From the NCBI RefSeq assembly GCF_004135205.1, contig NZ_CP035490.1, positions 4,321,644 to 4,385,643 of the forward strand: a stretch of 64,000 nt of DNA. The letters run 5' to 3'. How positions within the stretch are numbered: position 1 is the first letter of the stretch; each line of letters begins with the position of its first letter. Positions 35,954 to 43,857 of the stretch are shown here, piece by piece. The DNA is from Hahella sp. KA22. GTDB taxonomy: Bacteria > Pseudomonadota > Gammaproteobacteria > Pseudomonadales > Oleiphilaceae. The position numbers and the translations under genes were made by a program. Under the pieces are notes generated by a model. That model was given only the letters and a program-made list of their open reading frames with translations. It was not told where the DNA came from and made no database searches.

Positions 35954-38301
35954 GTCTGCTTTCGCCCTGTTTTAAGCGCCTGAATTTGCACTGCGCGGCG
36001 CAAATCTTTGGTAGTGTTTGAGTCAGCTGTCATGGAGTAGCTGCGACCATCCAGGTTAAGCGTTACCGGATTACCTGACGGCGCCGGCGCTTTTGTCTGC
36101 ACCAGTCCACCAGTCGCAAAAGCCGGCAATCTCCGCCGGCGTAACTCATCAAAGAAGTCGCGCCCAAAGTACCGGACCACACTCGCAGGCATGACATACT
36201 CACCATTAGACAGGCGCGCCAATATGCTGTCGCTCGTGGCTGTACCCGGCCCTCTGATAAAGCCGCCTTGTGCAAAGCCAGGCGCGTTAACGTCGCCACC
36301 ATCGAGATCAATCCCGCCAGGCTGCTGGAGCACCACGGGCACGACAATCGGGTTTTCGCGGACAATCCGCTTTATGTCTTCGATCAACGCGCGGGCGCCT
36401 TCCAGGCTGCCGACCTCATCGAAGTCGAAGGTAATAGAGCTGATGAGGTTGATCTGCGACTGGATTTGCTGAACGGCCTTTTTAGCTTGGTCAATAGCTT
36501 TGGCATTGGAAGTTAATAAGCTGTTGGCGGCGCTGGTTTGCACTTCCTGCGCCTTTTTGAGCGCCCCTTCTAAGGCGATCCCGCTGGTTTCTCCCGCTTC
36601 AGCGATCTGCTCGACGATGTCTTTCGCCTTAAGAGACTCCTCGATCGCTTTTTCAAAGTTGCCCTTATCGAGTTCCTTCTGCGCCTTGCGGATCTGGTTA
36701 AACAAGTCGATGAAATTCAGGTCGCCGCTATCTTTTCCAGCGTTGCGGATCTTGTCGAAGGCCGCCCTAAACTCATCGCCGGCTTTCTGAACCTTGCTTG
36801 CTGACCGATCAAGCGACTTTTCGGACTCGGCAAGAATCTTCTTTTGCTGGACCAGGTAGCTATTTAAAGCCGCCAGCTCATTTTTCAGCAGACGGTCTAT
36901 CTGCTGGTTGTAGTAGGCCCTGGCACGAACTGCCGCTGACAGCCCTTTCGTCTGACTGTCCGCCGCGTCCTCAGTGGCCTCAGCAATGTCCTTAGATGCC
37001 TGCTCTATCTTCTTGTTGATCTCATCCATGCTGGTATCAACTGAGTCGATAAAGTTGGAGATGATGACCTCTAATGCCACCAGCAGAGCTCCGACAATAG
37101 TGGCTATTTTCAGCCCACGTAACGCCAAGGTTAGGGCGCCTACACCCCGCGCAGCGACCAGCGACGCAGCGCCAACCGTATACAGGGTATTCGCAAACGT
37201 GGCCAGCTTGATCGCGACAAGAACTTTGGCCATGGTCACCGCCGCCTCGACGATCGTGTCGAAGTTTTCGGCCAAGAACAAAGCGCCATCAGCTAGCTTA
37301 TCAAGCTGCGGCGCCAAGCGTATGACCGCCGCCGTAAGCTTGAGCTGGAGAGTTTTGCTGACGATCGTCAGTTGATCGTTCAGGTTTTCCGCGTTATGTA
37401 GGATCTCTTCCGGGATGATAATGCCAAGGTCATCCGCCTGCCTTTTCAAGTCCTGAAGCTTGTCACCGATTTGGACCAGCGCAACACCCTCAGAGTCAAA
37501 CAACTTCATGGCCAAAGCGTTGCGGATAGTGACGTCTTCGACCTTGGCCAACTTGTCGATCGCCTCGTCAAAGACTTCGTTCACCGGGCGTAGACTACCA
37601 TCGAGGTTGGCCACATTGATCTGTAAGGCCTTGATCGCGTCCTTAGCCTCTCCTGTGCCCTGCGCGGCCTCTCCAATCCGGCGTCCGAAGCGTTGAAACG
37701 CCTGGTCAAATGTTGTCGTGGCCACACCAGACAGCTCAGCCGCAAACCGGTATCGCTGCAATTCATCCGTCGCGAGACCAAGCCGGAGAGACGTTTTTGC
37801 AATGTTATCAGCAGCAGATACAGCGCTTTTCGCCAAAGCCGTCAGGCCTCCACCACCTAAAGCGATCCCGCCCAAAGTGGTGACAAGGCCGGCCGTTTTG
37901 TTGGCTGCAATCTGTGACGACAGAGCCACGCCTTCCATGTCGCGGCGGATAGCAGTGAGGCCTTTTGCACTTACATTTCGCACGGATGTCGACAGCCTGT
38001 CAGCGCTGCCGCTCGCAAGCTTTGCCGCGGCGTTAATTGCAACGATGTCGCTTCGCACCCGCGCCAGATTGTCTGCAGAGTCGCTAACGCCACGCAGCGC
38101 CACCACCAGGCTTTTCGTTCCGCCGGCAGCTCGCTTGGCGGCCCCAGGAATTGAGTCAAACTCACCAGTTATCCGGACAAACCCCTTGCCGGCGGCATCA
38201 GCCATCTGGTTGACAGATTTCTTAAGGGCCTTGGTGGCGGCGTCTAGTTCGCTCTTAAAATCAGCGTTATCGCCAACGAGCCGGAGCTTGACGTCACTCA
38301 T
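35950..38301 (-). CDS. Phage tail tape measure protein
   Basis: 783 residues, largely alpha-helical with coiled-coil segments (MSDVKLRLVGDNADFKSELDA, and about 420-640) and a strongly hydrophobic stretch (about 345-425) typical of tape measure proteins, which set tail length and enter the host membrane on DNA ejection. It follows the tail tube and tail chaperone genes, as in lambda (V-G/T-H). ATG 38301 overlaps the end of the predicted frameshift extension of the chaperone gene by 8 bases. Confidence 0.88.
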   Translation of the reverse strand: MSDVKLRLVGDNADFKSELDAATKALKKSVNQMADAAGKGFVRITGEFDSIPGAAKRAAGGTKSLVVALRGVSDSADNLARVRSDIVAINAAAKLASGSADRLSTSVRNVSAKGLTAIRRDMEGVALSSQIAANKTAGLVTTLGGIALGGGGLTALAKSAVSAADNIAKTSLRLGLATDELQRYRFAAELSGVATTTFDQAFQRFGRRIGEAAQGTGEAKDAIKALQINVANLDGSLRPVNEVFDEAIDKLAKVEDVTIRNALAMKLFDSEGVALVQIGDKLQDLKRQADDLGIIIPEEILHNAENLNDQLTIVSKTLQLKLTAAVIRLAPQLDKLADGALFLAENFDTIVEAAVTMAKVLVAIKLATFANTLYTVGAASLVAARGVGALTLALRGLKIATIVGALLVALEVIISNFIDSVDTSMDEINKKIEQASKDIAEATEDAADSQTKGLSAAVRARAYYNQQIDRLLKNELAALNSYLVQQKKILAESEKSLDRSASKVQKAGDEFRAAFDKIRNAGKDSGDLNFIDLFNQIRKAQKELDKGNFEKAIEESLKAKDIVEQIAEAGETSGIALEGALKKAQEVQTSAANSLLTSNAKAIDQAKKAVQQIQSQINLISSITFDFDEVGSLEGARALIEDIKRIVRENPIVVPVVLQQPGGIDLDGGDVNAPGFAQGGFIRGPGTATSDSILARLSNGEYVMPASVVRYFGRDFFDELRRRRLPAFATGGLVQTKAPAPSGNPVTLNLDGRSYSMTADSNTTKDLRRAVQIQALKTGRKQT

Positions 38302-38467
38302 TCTTCGAATGCTCCTTTACAGCGGCCACATAGATCGACCATGGATAAGAAAGAACATTTGCATGTCCTAACGCCACCAAACGAACAATATTGGTTTCTA
38401 GATCCCGTATTATTCGCTGGGGAGTTGAATGCGGACGTCCGCGCCGATCACGGCCGCCCGGAACTGA
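38294..38467 (-). CDS. Predicted -1 frameshift extension of the tail assembly chaperone (T-like)
   Basis: No start codon exists, but the -1 frame from the T8 slippery run at 38467-38474 is open for 57 codons to a TGA at 38294-38296. The residues include LETNIVRLVALGHANVLSY and the ending AAVKEHSKNE, resembling T domains that bind tape measure proteins. Slippage at T-TTT-TTT would yield a 144-residue fusion with the 87 upstream residues, analogous to lambda gpGT. This reads in the same position and manner as known siphophage chaperone pairs. Confidence 0.7.
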   Translation of the reverse strand, partial: SVPGGRDRRGRPHSTPQRIIRDLETNIVRLVALGHANVLSYPWSIYVAAVKEHSKNE

Positions 38468-38727
38468 AAAAAAAGCGGGTTAGCCTCTTTGCACTTATCG
38501 ATAACCTTAACCAATTCGCGCGGGGTGAACTGGTTAAGCTCGCTGACGTCCAAAGTGGTCATGAACGCAATCTCGGACGTGATCATCTGTTGCTCTTGAA
38601 ACAGAAGGCCGTCGACGAGATTCGTTTGATTAGAGCTTGCCATCATGGTCAGCCACTCCCGGATATCACCGACAGTCAACTCCCTGACTGCTATCTCCCT
38701 TTCACGCACTGTCACTGAGTAGGTCAT
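38410..38727 (-). CDS. Tail assembly chaperone (G-like)
   Basis: 105 residues (MTYSVTVREREIAVRELTVGDIREW), acidic helical protein between tail tube and tape measure genes, with GAGGG 5 nt before the ATG. Near its end the codons CTT TTT TTT (38467-38475) form a heptameric slippery site T-TTT-TTT. Ribosomes that do not slip make this product; the remaining 18 codons end at 38410. Lambda-type phages need a fixed ratio of the two products to assemble the tail. Confidence 0.82.
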   Translation of the reverse strand: MTYSVTVREREIAVRELTVGDIREWLTMMASSNQTNLVDGLLFQEQQMITSEIAFMTTLDVSELNQFTPRELVKVIDKCKEANPLFFQFRAAVIGADVRIQLPSE

Positions 38728-38742
38728 AAGCCCTCGATGGTG

Positions 38743-39486
38743 TTACGCCGCTACTTTCTGCGTCCGGCGGAAGTATTGGGATTTGGTGGTTTTGCTGGAG
38801 TCGATCAACACCGAGCCGGAGATATCAAACGACGCGAAGTCGTCAGAGATTACGCCAACCTCTTGGGCCGGAGACGGCTTGAATTTCCAGATATCGATGA
38901 TAAACGGGAGACCACTTTGCGCATCGTTCACGCCATCAATGATCATTTCGAAGGTTTTGCCGGAGTTTTTCAGCGAGTCTACATAGGTAGCGGCAGCTTT
39001 GGTGTAATCAACCTCCAACGCCATCGCATCAGCAATGCCCCCACCTTCTACAATCTCGATACCGGCTGCAGTGATTGTGTAGTCAGTGCCTTCCGCCAAA
39101 ACCGTAGGACCTGCAGTATCAGTAACCGTCACGGTTTGAGTCGTGTCGATCATAAACGCGGTTCGCAGCAATCCTGAGTCTTTTCCGGTCACTGCCTCGG
39201 CTGCAACAGCGGCGCTTGCCTCTGTAGAGGTATCCCCGTAGAGCACCATCGCCAGGTTGGCGCTGTTAAAGTCGTGCAACGTCAGCGCAAGGCTTACCGC
39301 TGTAATTCGTTCCAGTTTGTTCGCCTCGCCACCGCCACCACGATAGTTACGAAGCGACTGCGACTCAGAATCTATACCAAAGTTAGCCGCCGAAATATTG
39401 CCAAGCTCGTAAAACGGTCCTGTCGTGCCCGCTTCACGCACCCAAAACTTGCCAGATCCAATATAGGACTCGTCTCTGTAACCCAT
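38743..39486 (-). CDS. Major tail tube protein
   Basis: 247 residues: an N-terminal beta-sandwich typical of tail tube proteins (GYRDESYIGSGKFWVRE... GNISAANFGIDSESQSL) and a C-terminal ending KTTKSQYFRRTQKVAA. It sits between the tail terminator and the chaperone, as lambda V. A DTTQTVTVTD segment in the middle may be a small surface insertion. Confidence 0.83.
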   Translation of the reverse strand: MGYRDESYIGSGKFWVREAGTTGPFYELGNISAANFGIDSESQSLRNYRGGGGEANKLERITAVSLALTLHDFNSANLAMVLYGDTSTEASAAVAAEAVTGKDSGLLRTAFMIDTTQTVTVTDTAGPTVLAEGTDYTITAAGIEIVEGGGIADAMALEVDYTKAAATYVDSLKNSGKTFEMIIDGVNDAQSGLPFIIDIWKFKPSPAQEVGVISDDFASFDISGSVLIDSSKTTKSQYFRRTQKVAA

Positions 39487-39500
39487 TATTTACACTCCGC

Positions 39501-39947
39501 TTATAGACTACTGTGCCGCTGCACATGAGGAATTCTGATTGTCACCATGGCAATTACCACGGCGCCGCTGTCTGATGATTCAATGCCGGACGACTCCGCG
39601 AAAACTCGGTCTATCCTGGCAAGTCCTGTTAAGTAAGTTTTGTCTTTGAGTACTGCGCGGCGAATATCCTGTTCTAACTTCATGGCTTCGCGTTGCGCGT
39701 TCTGGCTGGTCAGGCGTTTATGAGCCTCGACCAAGACAGAAAGCTCGTCGAGCTGCGCGTGTGGCGATTGATCCGCGATAGTCTGCCCAGCATAGGCAAC
39801 CACCGCCGTCACGCCCTCATCAAGGTCATCATTACTGACGTTGTAAGGCGCTTCTTCGACGTGAGAGATAGTGTTTTCATACTCTCCGCCGGCGACAACA
39901 GCGCCAAGCTTAGTCACGATCGCTTCTATGATTGCCTCTGCCGTCAT
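39501..39947 (-). CDS. Tail terminator-like (minor tail U-type) protein
   Basis: 148 residues, with a helical start (MTAEAIIEAIVTKLGAVV) and a beta-rich end (AVVIAMVTIRIPHVQ), in the size and position of lambda gpU-type tail terminators, which end tube growth and join the head. Overlaps the preceding gene by 4 bases. Confidence 0.68.
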   Translation of the reverse strand: MTAEAIIEAIVTKLGAVVAGGEYENTISHVEEAPYNVSNDDLDEGVTAVVAYAGQTIADQSPHAQLDELSVLVEAHKRLTSQNAQREAMKLEQDIRRAVLKDKTYLTGLARIDRVFAESSGIESSDSGAVVIAMVTIRIPHVQRHSSL

Positions 39948-40528
39948 CGCCTGCCCCTGCTTTGCCTCAAATACCGGTTGATCTCTTTTTGCATCTGATC
40001 ACTGATATATGGATCGACCTGCTCGCCGACATTGCCTTTCACGTTTTGGTATACCTGGGAAATTGACGGCGCATAGCGGACATTAATTTTCCGGTTACCC
40101 GTCTTATAGCGCGGCCAGCGCCCGCCCTGTTTTGGCTGCGCTACTGCGATCGCCTCCACCCGGCGATTACCGGCTTTAAGCGTTGTAACAAAGCCACCGC
40201 GAATAAGCTTCGCCGCGCCCTTCTTCACGCGCACTTTCACGCCGCGTTTTAAAACCCGATGCGGGTAACGCGTCATAAGTGTTCCCCTACGTGGGGTCTT
40301 GATTTCCGCCGCCAGGCGATCCGGGTTTGCCTTAATCAGCGTCATACGCTCTTTGACGTAGTTAAGCTTCAGGTTAACTTGGCCCCGGATCTCTCGATTA
40401 GACAACGTTGCGGCTTTTGACAGTCCCTTGTTCAGAGCCCGCACAGTCATCAGGTCGGCTTCTTTCTTGAGCCCTTCTAACTGCCTGATGGCCGTATCTG
40501 CGCCCTTAATATCGAGCTTAAACTTCAT
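39944..40528 (-). CDS. Minor tail protein Z-like
   Basis: 194 residues, basic (many Arg/Lys), with the gpZ-type start MKFKLDIKGADTAIRQLEGLKKEADL and NREIRGQVNLKLNYVKERM. Lambda Z acts with the tail terminator in joining and DNA positioning. Overlap with the upstream gene is 4 bases. Confidence 0.75.
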   Translation of the reverse strand: MKFKLDIKGADTAIRQLEGLKKEADLMTVRALNKGLSKAATLSNREIRGQVNLKLNYVKERMTLIKANPDRLAAEIKTPRRGTLMTRYPHRVLKRGVKVRVKKGAAKLIRGGFVTTLKAGNRRVEAIAVAQPKQGGRWPRYKTGNRKINVRYAPSISQVYQNVKGNVGEQVDPYISDQMQKEINRYLRQSRGRR

Positions 40529-40818
40529 TGATCTTTAAGCCTGTATGCCGCCACAAATCGGTTTTTCCGCACTTCATCACCCAAAACATAGCTACCGCCA
40601 GACTCCATCACTAACGCCTGACCTTTGCGGGGCGTAATTTCGGAAAGAAGGAACTCAGCAACCTGTTCCCGGACGTGTGAGATAGACTCATAGCCGACCA
40701 ACTGGACGACTTCCTCTTTCACGATGGCGTTACAGTCAACGCCGGCCAGAGCGCCAGGCTCCGCGCGATGCGCAAAGACATCAGCAATCATTTGGCCGGC
40801 GTCGCCTGGAAAGCCCAT
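40525..40818 (-). CDS. Head-tail joining protein (FII-like position)
   Basis: 97 residues; MGFPGDAGQMIADVFAHRAEP. Position between capsid-region and gpZ genes matches head-tail connectors such as gpFII. The homology itself is not certain. It overlaps the previous gene by one base (TGATG). Confidence 0.65.
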   Translation of the reverse strand: MGFPGDAGQMIADVFAHRAEPGALAGVDCNAIVKEEVVQLVGYESISHVREQVAEFLLSEITPRKGQALVMESGGSYVLGDEVRKNRFVAAYRLKDQ

Positions 40819-41009
40819 CAGTCGTCGTCGCCGACGTTGACCTCTGGCGCCGCCGGCTTAGGAACAACCTCCTCCAAAGCCTGCTGACGTTTTTCAATCC
40901 ACGCTTGGCTTGCCTCGAATTCAGTGCCGGCGGGGATTACATGACGCCCTTTTTGATCAATGTCGACGATGCGATGCTTAGCCTTCACCTTGACCTTTTT
41001 TGCAGCCAT
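40818..41009 (-). CDS. Small prophage protein (FI-like position)
   Basis: 63 residues, basic N-terminus (MAAKKVKVKAKHRIVDIDQKG) and acidic tail (EVNVGDDD). ATG 41009 follows GGAG with 7-nt spacing; the upstream ATG at 41021 lies before it. It occupies the position of lambda FI, between the capsid and connector genes; the homology is uncertain. Confidence 0.62.
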   Translation of the reverse strand: MAAKKVKVKAKHRIVDIDQKGRHVIPAGTEFEASQAWIEKRQQALEEVVPKPAAPEVNVGDDD

Positions 41010-41071
41010 AGTGTTCTCCAATAATTGAGTTTGGTTAGGATTTCAGCGACGAGAAAGGGAGGGGAGCCGCC

Positions 41072-42079
41072 TTATAGCACTTTGATTTTTGCTGTTCCGT
41101 TGATGCGCTTCGGCACAGTCAGAGGAGAGCTTTGTGTCATGAGATATTCAAGGGGAGGATCTTTCTCAGCCCAGTTTTTCGGAAAATACCGCGCCGGCAT
41201 ATATCCCGCCTCACCGTCAAGAATAGCCCCAAACGCCTGAACACCTTCCACTGCCATTGAAACCAGGATAATTTCGTCGTCAGGGATGTACAGTTTTTGC
41301 GCTCCGCTCTCGTCTGTGTAATAGCCTTGATAGCTCCAAACTTCTGGGCCTGCAGACCCCAAACGGCCTTTGTAATCAGCCAAATTAACAGTTGGAGCAG
41401 TCTCAAGCTGAGTGGAGCTACCACGGCGGGTTTCCATGAGTTCCTTGATGTCTGCGTGCTTCATAAACGCGTTAATAGCTCCACGCCCGCCAATCACGTA
41501 GTTGCACGGCGCTTTCATGATCGCAAAAATATCTTCCAGATCCTCTTTGGGTGTGGACGTGCTCTGATCCCAAGCGGCCGCCCCACCTGATACATCCACC
41601 GTCAAGTTAGGGTCGCGCCCAAAATCAACGACTGATGTCGGATACTTCTCACCTGATACGATAATCTGACCGGTACGCAAAGCAGAAGCCGCCATCCACT
41701 CCATACGCCGATCAATTGAGTCCATTTGGCTATTTAAAATGTCAGCGCGAATGGCGTTCATTCGTTGGGCTGGCGTTAAAGTTCCGCCAATAGGCTCTCC
41801 TGCTCGCCGCTTCAAAGGGCGGTTTGGCAGTACGGGTGTTTTAGGTTTGATGTAGGCAGCCTTGAATTTTTTCAGAGTTGATCCGCGCTCTTTCATCACC
41901 TGCCCAGCTACAAGAGGGCTGACGAATGGAGCAATGCGGACGTCTTCATCAATGGCGTCGAAGTCGATCTCATCCGTATCGAACATTATTTCTTCGGTGA
42001 AAAACAAGCTCAACAGAAACGGAATATTCCGATCCATTTCCTGCATTACCGAAAGGAGCGTTGAAGTATCATAGCTCAT
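41072..42079 (-). CDS. Major capsid protein (lambda E-like)
   Basis: 335 residues, with the E-family features near the N-terminus (FLLSLFFTEEIMFDTDEIDFD, RIAPFVSPLVAGQVM, FKAAYIKPKTPV) and the later GRLGSAGPEVWSYQGYY. The size matches lambda gpE (341 residues). It forms the icosahedral shell together with the decoration protein upstream. Confidence 0.88.
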   Translation of the reverse strand: MSYDTSTLLSVMQEMDRNIPFLLSLFFTEEIMFDTDEIDFDAIDEDVRIAPFVSPLVAGQVMKERGSTLKKFKAAYIKPKTPVLPNRPLKRRAGEPIGGTLTPAQRMNAIRADILNSQMDSIDRRMEWMAASALRTGQIIVSGEKYPTSVVDFGRDPNLTVDVSGGAAAWDQSTSTPKEDLEDIFAIMKAPCNYVIGGRGAINAFMKHADIKELMETRRGSSTQLETAPTVNLADYKGRLGSAGPEVWSYQGYYTDESGAQKLYIPDDEIILVSMAVEGVQAFGAILDGEAGYMPARYFPKNWAEKDPPLEYLMTQSSPLTVPKRINGTAKIKVL

Positions 42080-42134
42080 TAATTTGTCTCCAAAACTGTT
42101 TATCTATCAGGACGGCGCTGTTTCCGCCGTCGGG

Positions 42135-42497
42135 TTAATAGGCTGTTTTCAATGTGATCGGCGTTTTATCAAACGCCGCCGCTTTTTGGAGATCGGTATA
42201 ACCCGCGCCCCAGGTCAAAGCCGCTTGATCAAAATCGCCACCAGTGTAATAAGCACACGTTGCGGCACCGGAAGTTGCGTCTACGTCAAAACCCAGGATG
42301 CCGATAGGCACCTCAGAGCCGTCTCCGGCCGCCGCAGCGGCCATTTTTAGCTCACCCGTTGCCGTTACGCGGCCCACAACAGTCCCGCGCGTCCGATTCT
42401 CACCGCTTGCAAGGATGCCTGACGCGGTCGAAACCAGTCCGCCAAGCAACAGGGTGTCCGGTGTATAGACTTCAGTCTCTGATCCTGCATGATCCAT
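42135..42497 (-). CDS. Head decoration protein (lambda D-like)
   Basis: 120 residues; the family-like start SETEVYTPDTLLLGG and small Gly/Ala-rich beta-tulip composition match lambda gpD/SHP-type head stabilisers. It stands directly between the protease/scaffold gene and the major capsid gene, as in lambda. Confidence 0.85.
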   Translation of the reverse strand: MDHAGSETEVYTPDTLLLGGLVSTASGILASGENRTRGTVVGRVTATGELKMAAAAAGDGSEVPIGILGFDVDATSGAATCAYYTGGDFDQAALTWGAGYTDLQKAAAFDKTPITLKTAY

Positions 42498-42536
42498 GTA
42501 CTATGCCCTCTCGTTAATGGTTTGCATTCGCTACGG

Positions 42537-42908
42537 TTACGCGCTGCGCCTGGCTTTACCTGTCGCCGCTCGGAAATCAGACAGGATGGTTGCAGCTTCG
42601 TCCTGCTTGTCGCCTGTAGGATTTGATGTGTCCGCGCCAACTTTCGGCTGCTCAGTGTTGCCCATCGCTGCATCAAGCAGCCCCTGCGGCACACTTCCAG
42701 ACGCCGCAGTTTTCGGTGCCTTATCGAGCGCCGCTGACGCTTGATCTGCTGGCATGCTGGTTTCAAATGCGAAGTATTCGGCCAGCTCGCGACGTTCTGC
42801 GGCGGCTTCGCTTTGTAGGATTGATTTAATCCGTCCACGCTCCTCAGTAGCAGCTTGTGTGCGCTCTTTGGCAACGTCGGCGACGGGTTGCGTTTGTTCG
42901 GTTGTCAT
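42537..42908 (-). CDS. Nested scaffold protein (Nu3-like), internal start
   Basis: From an in-frame ATG at 42908 (MTTEQTQPVADVAKERTQ) a 123-residue helical, Gln/Ala/Glu-rich protein would be made, with the composition of prohead scaffolds. GGGGTC lies about 9 nt upstream. Lambda Nu3 is nested in C in the same way. Supported by composition, position and a plausible ribosome-binding site only. Confidence 0.5.
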   Translation of the reverse strand: MTTEQTQPVADVAKERTQAATEERGRIKSILQSEAAAERRELAEYFAFETSMPADQASAALDKAPKTAASGSVPQGLLDAAMGNTEQPKVGADTSNPTGDKQDEAATILSDFRAATGKARRSA

Positions 42909-43817
42909 GTAAACGACCCCTTTTTTACTGTTGGTTTTCAAGTACTCACTGAAGATGCCGACGGCTTCGTGACCGTTGACGATTTCGTGCGCAAAGCCGA
43001 CATCAATCGCACCCTGCCCACGATATACTTGGGCCTCGGTAGACATTACCGCCTCAATCGATAGCCCAGTGTTGGTTGCAACTATCCCCGCGAACTGTTC
43101 ACGGAGCGTGTGCATCTCTGCCTGAAAGCGAGATAGTGTTTCCTCCGGCAGGTCTTCGTAGGGATTACCCTCTGCCTTGTACTTGCCGGAATAGATCAGC
43201 GTGACTTTACGCCCCATGGCCGCAAGCTCTTCCTGCCGGCTGACGTGAGCCATGATCACGCCCACGCTACCGGCGACGCCTGATTGAGTAATCAGGCGGC
43301 GGCTGGTGGCGCTTGCGATCGCGAAACATGCGCTGCAGGCCATGTCATAAGTAAGCGACCAGATAGGCTTTTGCTTCGCATAAGCGGCGATCATGGCCGT
43401 TGTGTCAAAGCATCCAGCGACCTCGCCGCCAGGCGAATCCATATCAAGCAATATTCCCCTTACTTCTGGGTCGCCGATCGCATCGACTATGCGTGCAATC
43501 AAACCGTCGTAACCGGTCATGCCGCTGGTCGGTCGCAAGTAGCCGAACTTATGGACCAACGTTCCCGATACAGGAATGATCGCGACCCCATCCACGACTT
43601 GGTAAGGGCGTTCGCGCGTTCGGTTTGGCCCATAACTGGCCGCCTTGGAACGCATTTTTTCGCCTAATATCACCTCGCCGTCTGGGGCTTTGATTTCGAC
43701 GATACCCAGACGACTACTTAGCGCAGAAAAGAAGGTCTTTGCGTAAGCAGGCTCAACCGCCAAAGGGGTGTTGAATACCCGACTGGCCAAGTTCGCGTAA
43801 TTTGTATTTGCTGGCAT
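42537..43817 (-). CDS. S49-family head maturation protease with scaffold domain (lambda C-like)
   Basis: 426 residues. The N-terminal S49/SppA-like protease (about 70-290) carries LDMDSPGGEVAG and ACFAIASATSRRLI with VAGSVGVIM around the catalytic Ser, and YSGKYKAEGNPY for the catalytic Lys. The C-terminal part (about 304-426) is acidic, Ala/Gln-rich and helical, like the scaffold encoded by Nu3. An internal ATG at 42908, preceded by GGGG, could express it separately. Matures the prohead and then is removed. Confidence 0.87.
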   Translation of the reverse strand: MPANTNYANLASRVFNTPLAVEPAYAKTFFSALSSRLGIVEIKAPDGEVILGEKMRSKAASYGPNRTRERPYQVVDGVAIIPVSGTLVHKFGYLRPTSGMTGYDGLIARIVDAIGDPEVRGILLDMDSPGGEVAGCFDTTAMIAAYAKQKPIWSLTYDMACSACFAIASATSRRLITQSGVAGSVGVIMAHVSRQEELAAMGRKVTLIYSGKYKAEGNPYEDLPEETLSRFQAEMHTLREQFAGIVATNTGLSIEAVMSTEAQVYRGQGAIDVGFAHEIVNGHEAVGIFSEYLKTNSKKGVVYMTTEQTQPVADVAKERTQAATEERGRIKSILQSEAAAERRELAEYFAFETSMPADQASAALDKAPKTAASGSVPQGLLDAAMGNTEQPKVGADTSNPTGDKQDEAATILSDFRAATGKARRSA

Positions 43818-43828
43818 GGTGACTCCAT

Positions 43829-43852
43829 AAAAAAACCCGCCGGCGGCGGGTC
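43829..43852 (-). terminator. Intrinsic terminator inside the head operon
   Basis: On the minus strand ACCCGCC-ggc-GGCGGGT (tight stem) is followed by TTTTTTT, between the portal gene (stop at 43858) and the S49 protease gene (start 43817). A terminator within an operon of essential head genes implies read-through by an antiterminated polymerase. Confidence 0.8.
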
Positions 43853-43857
43853 TGTTT

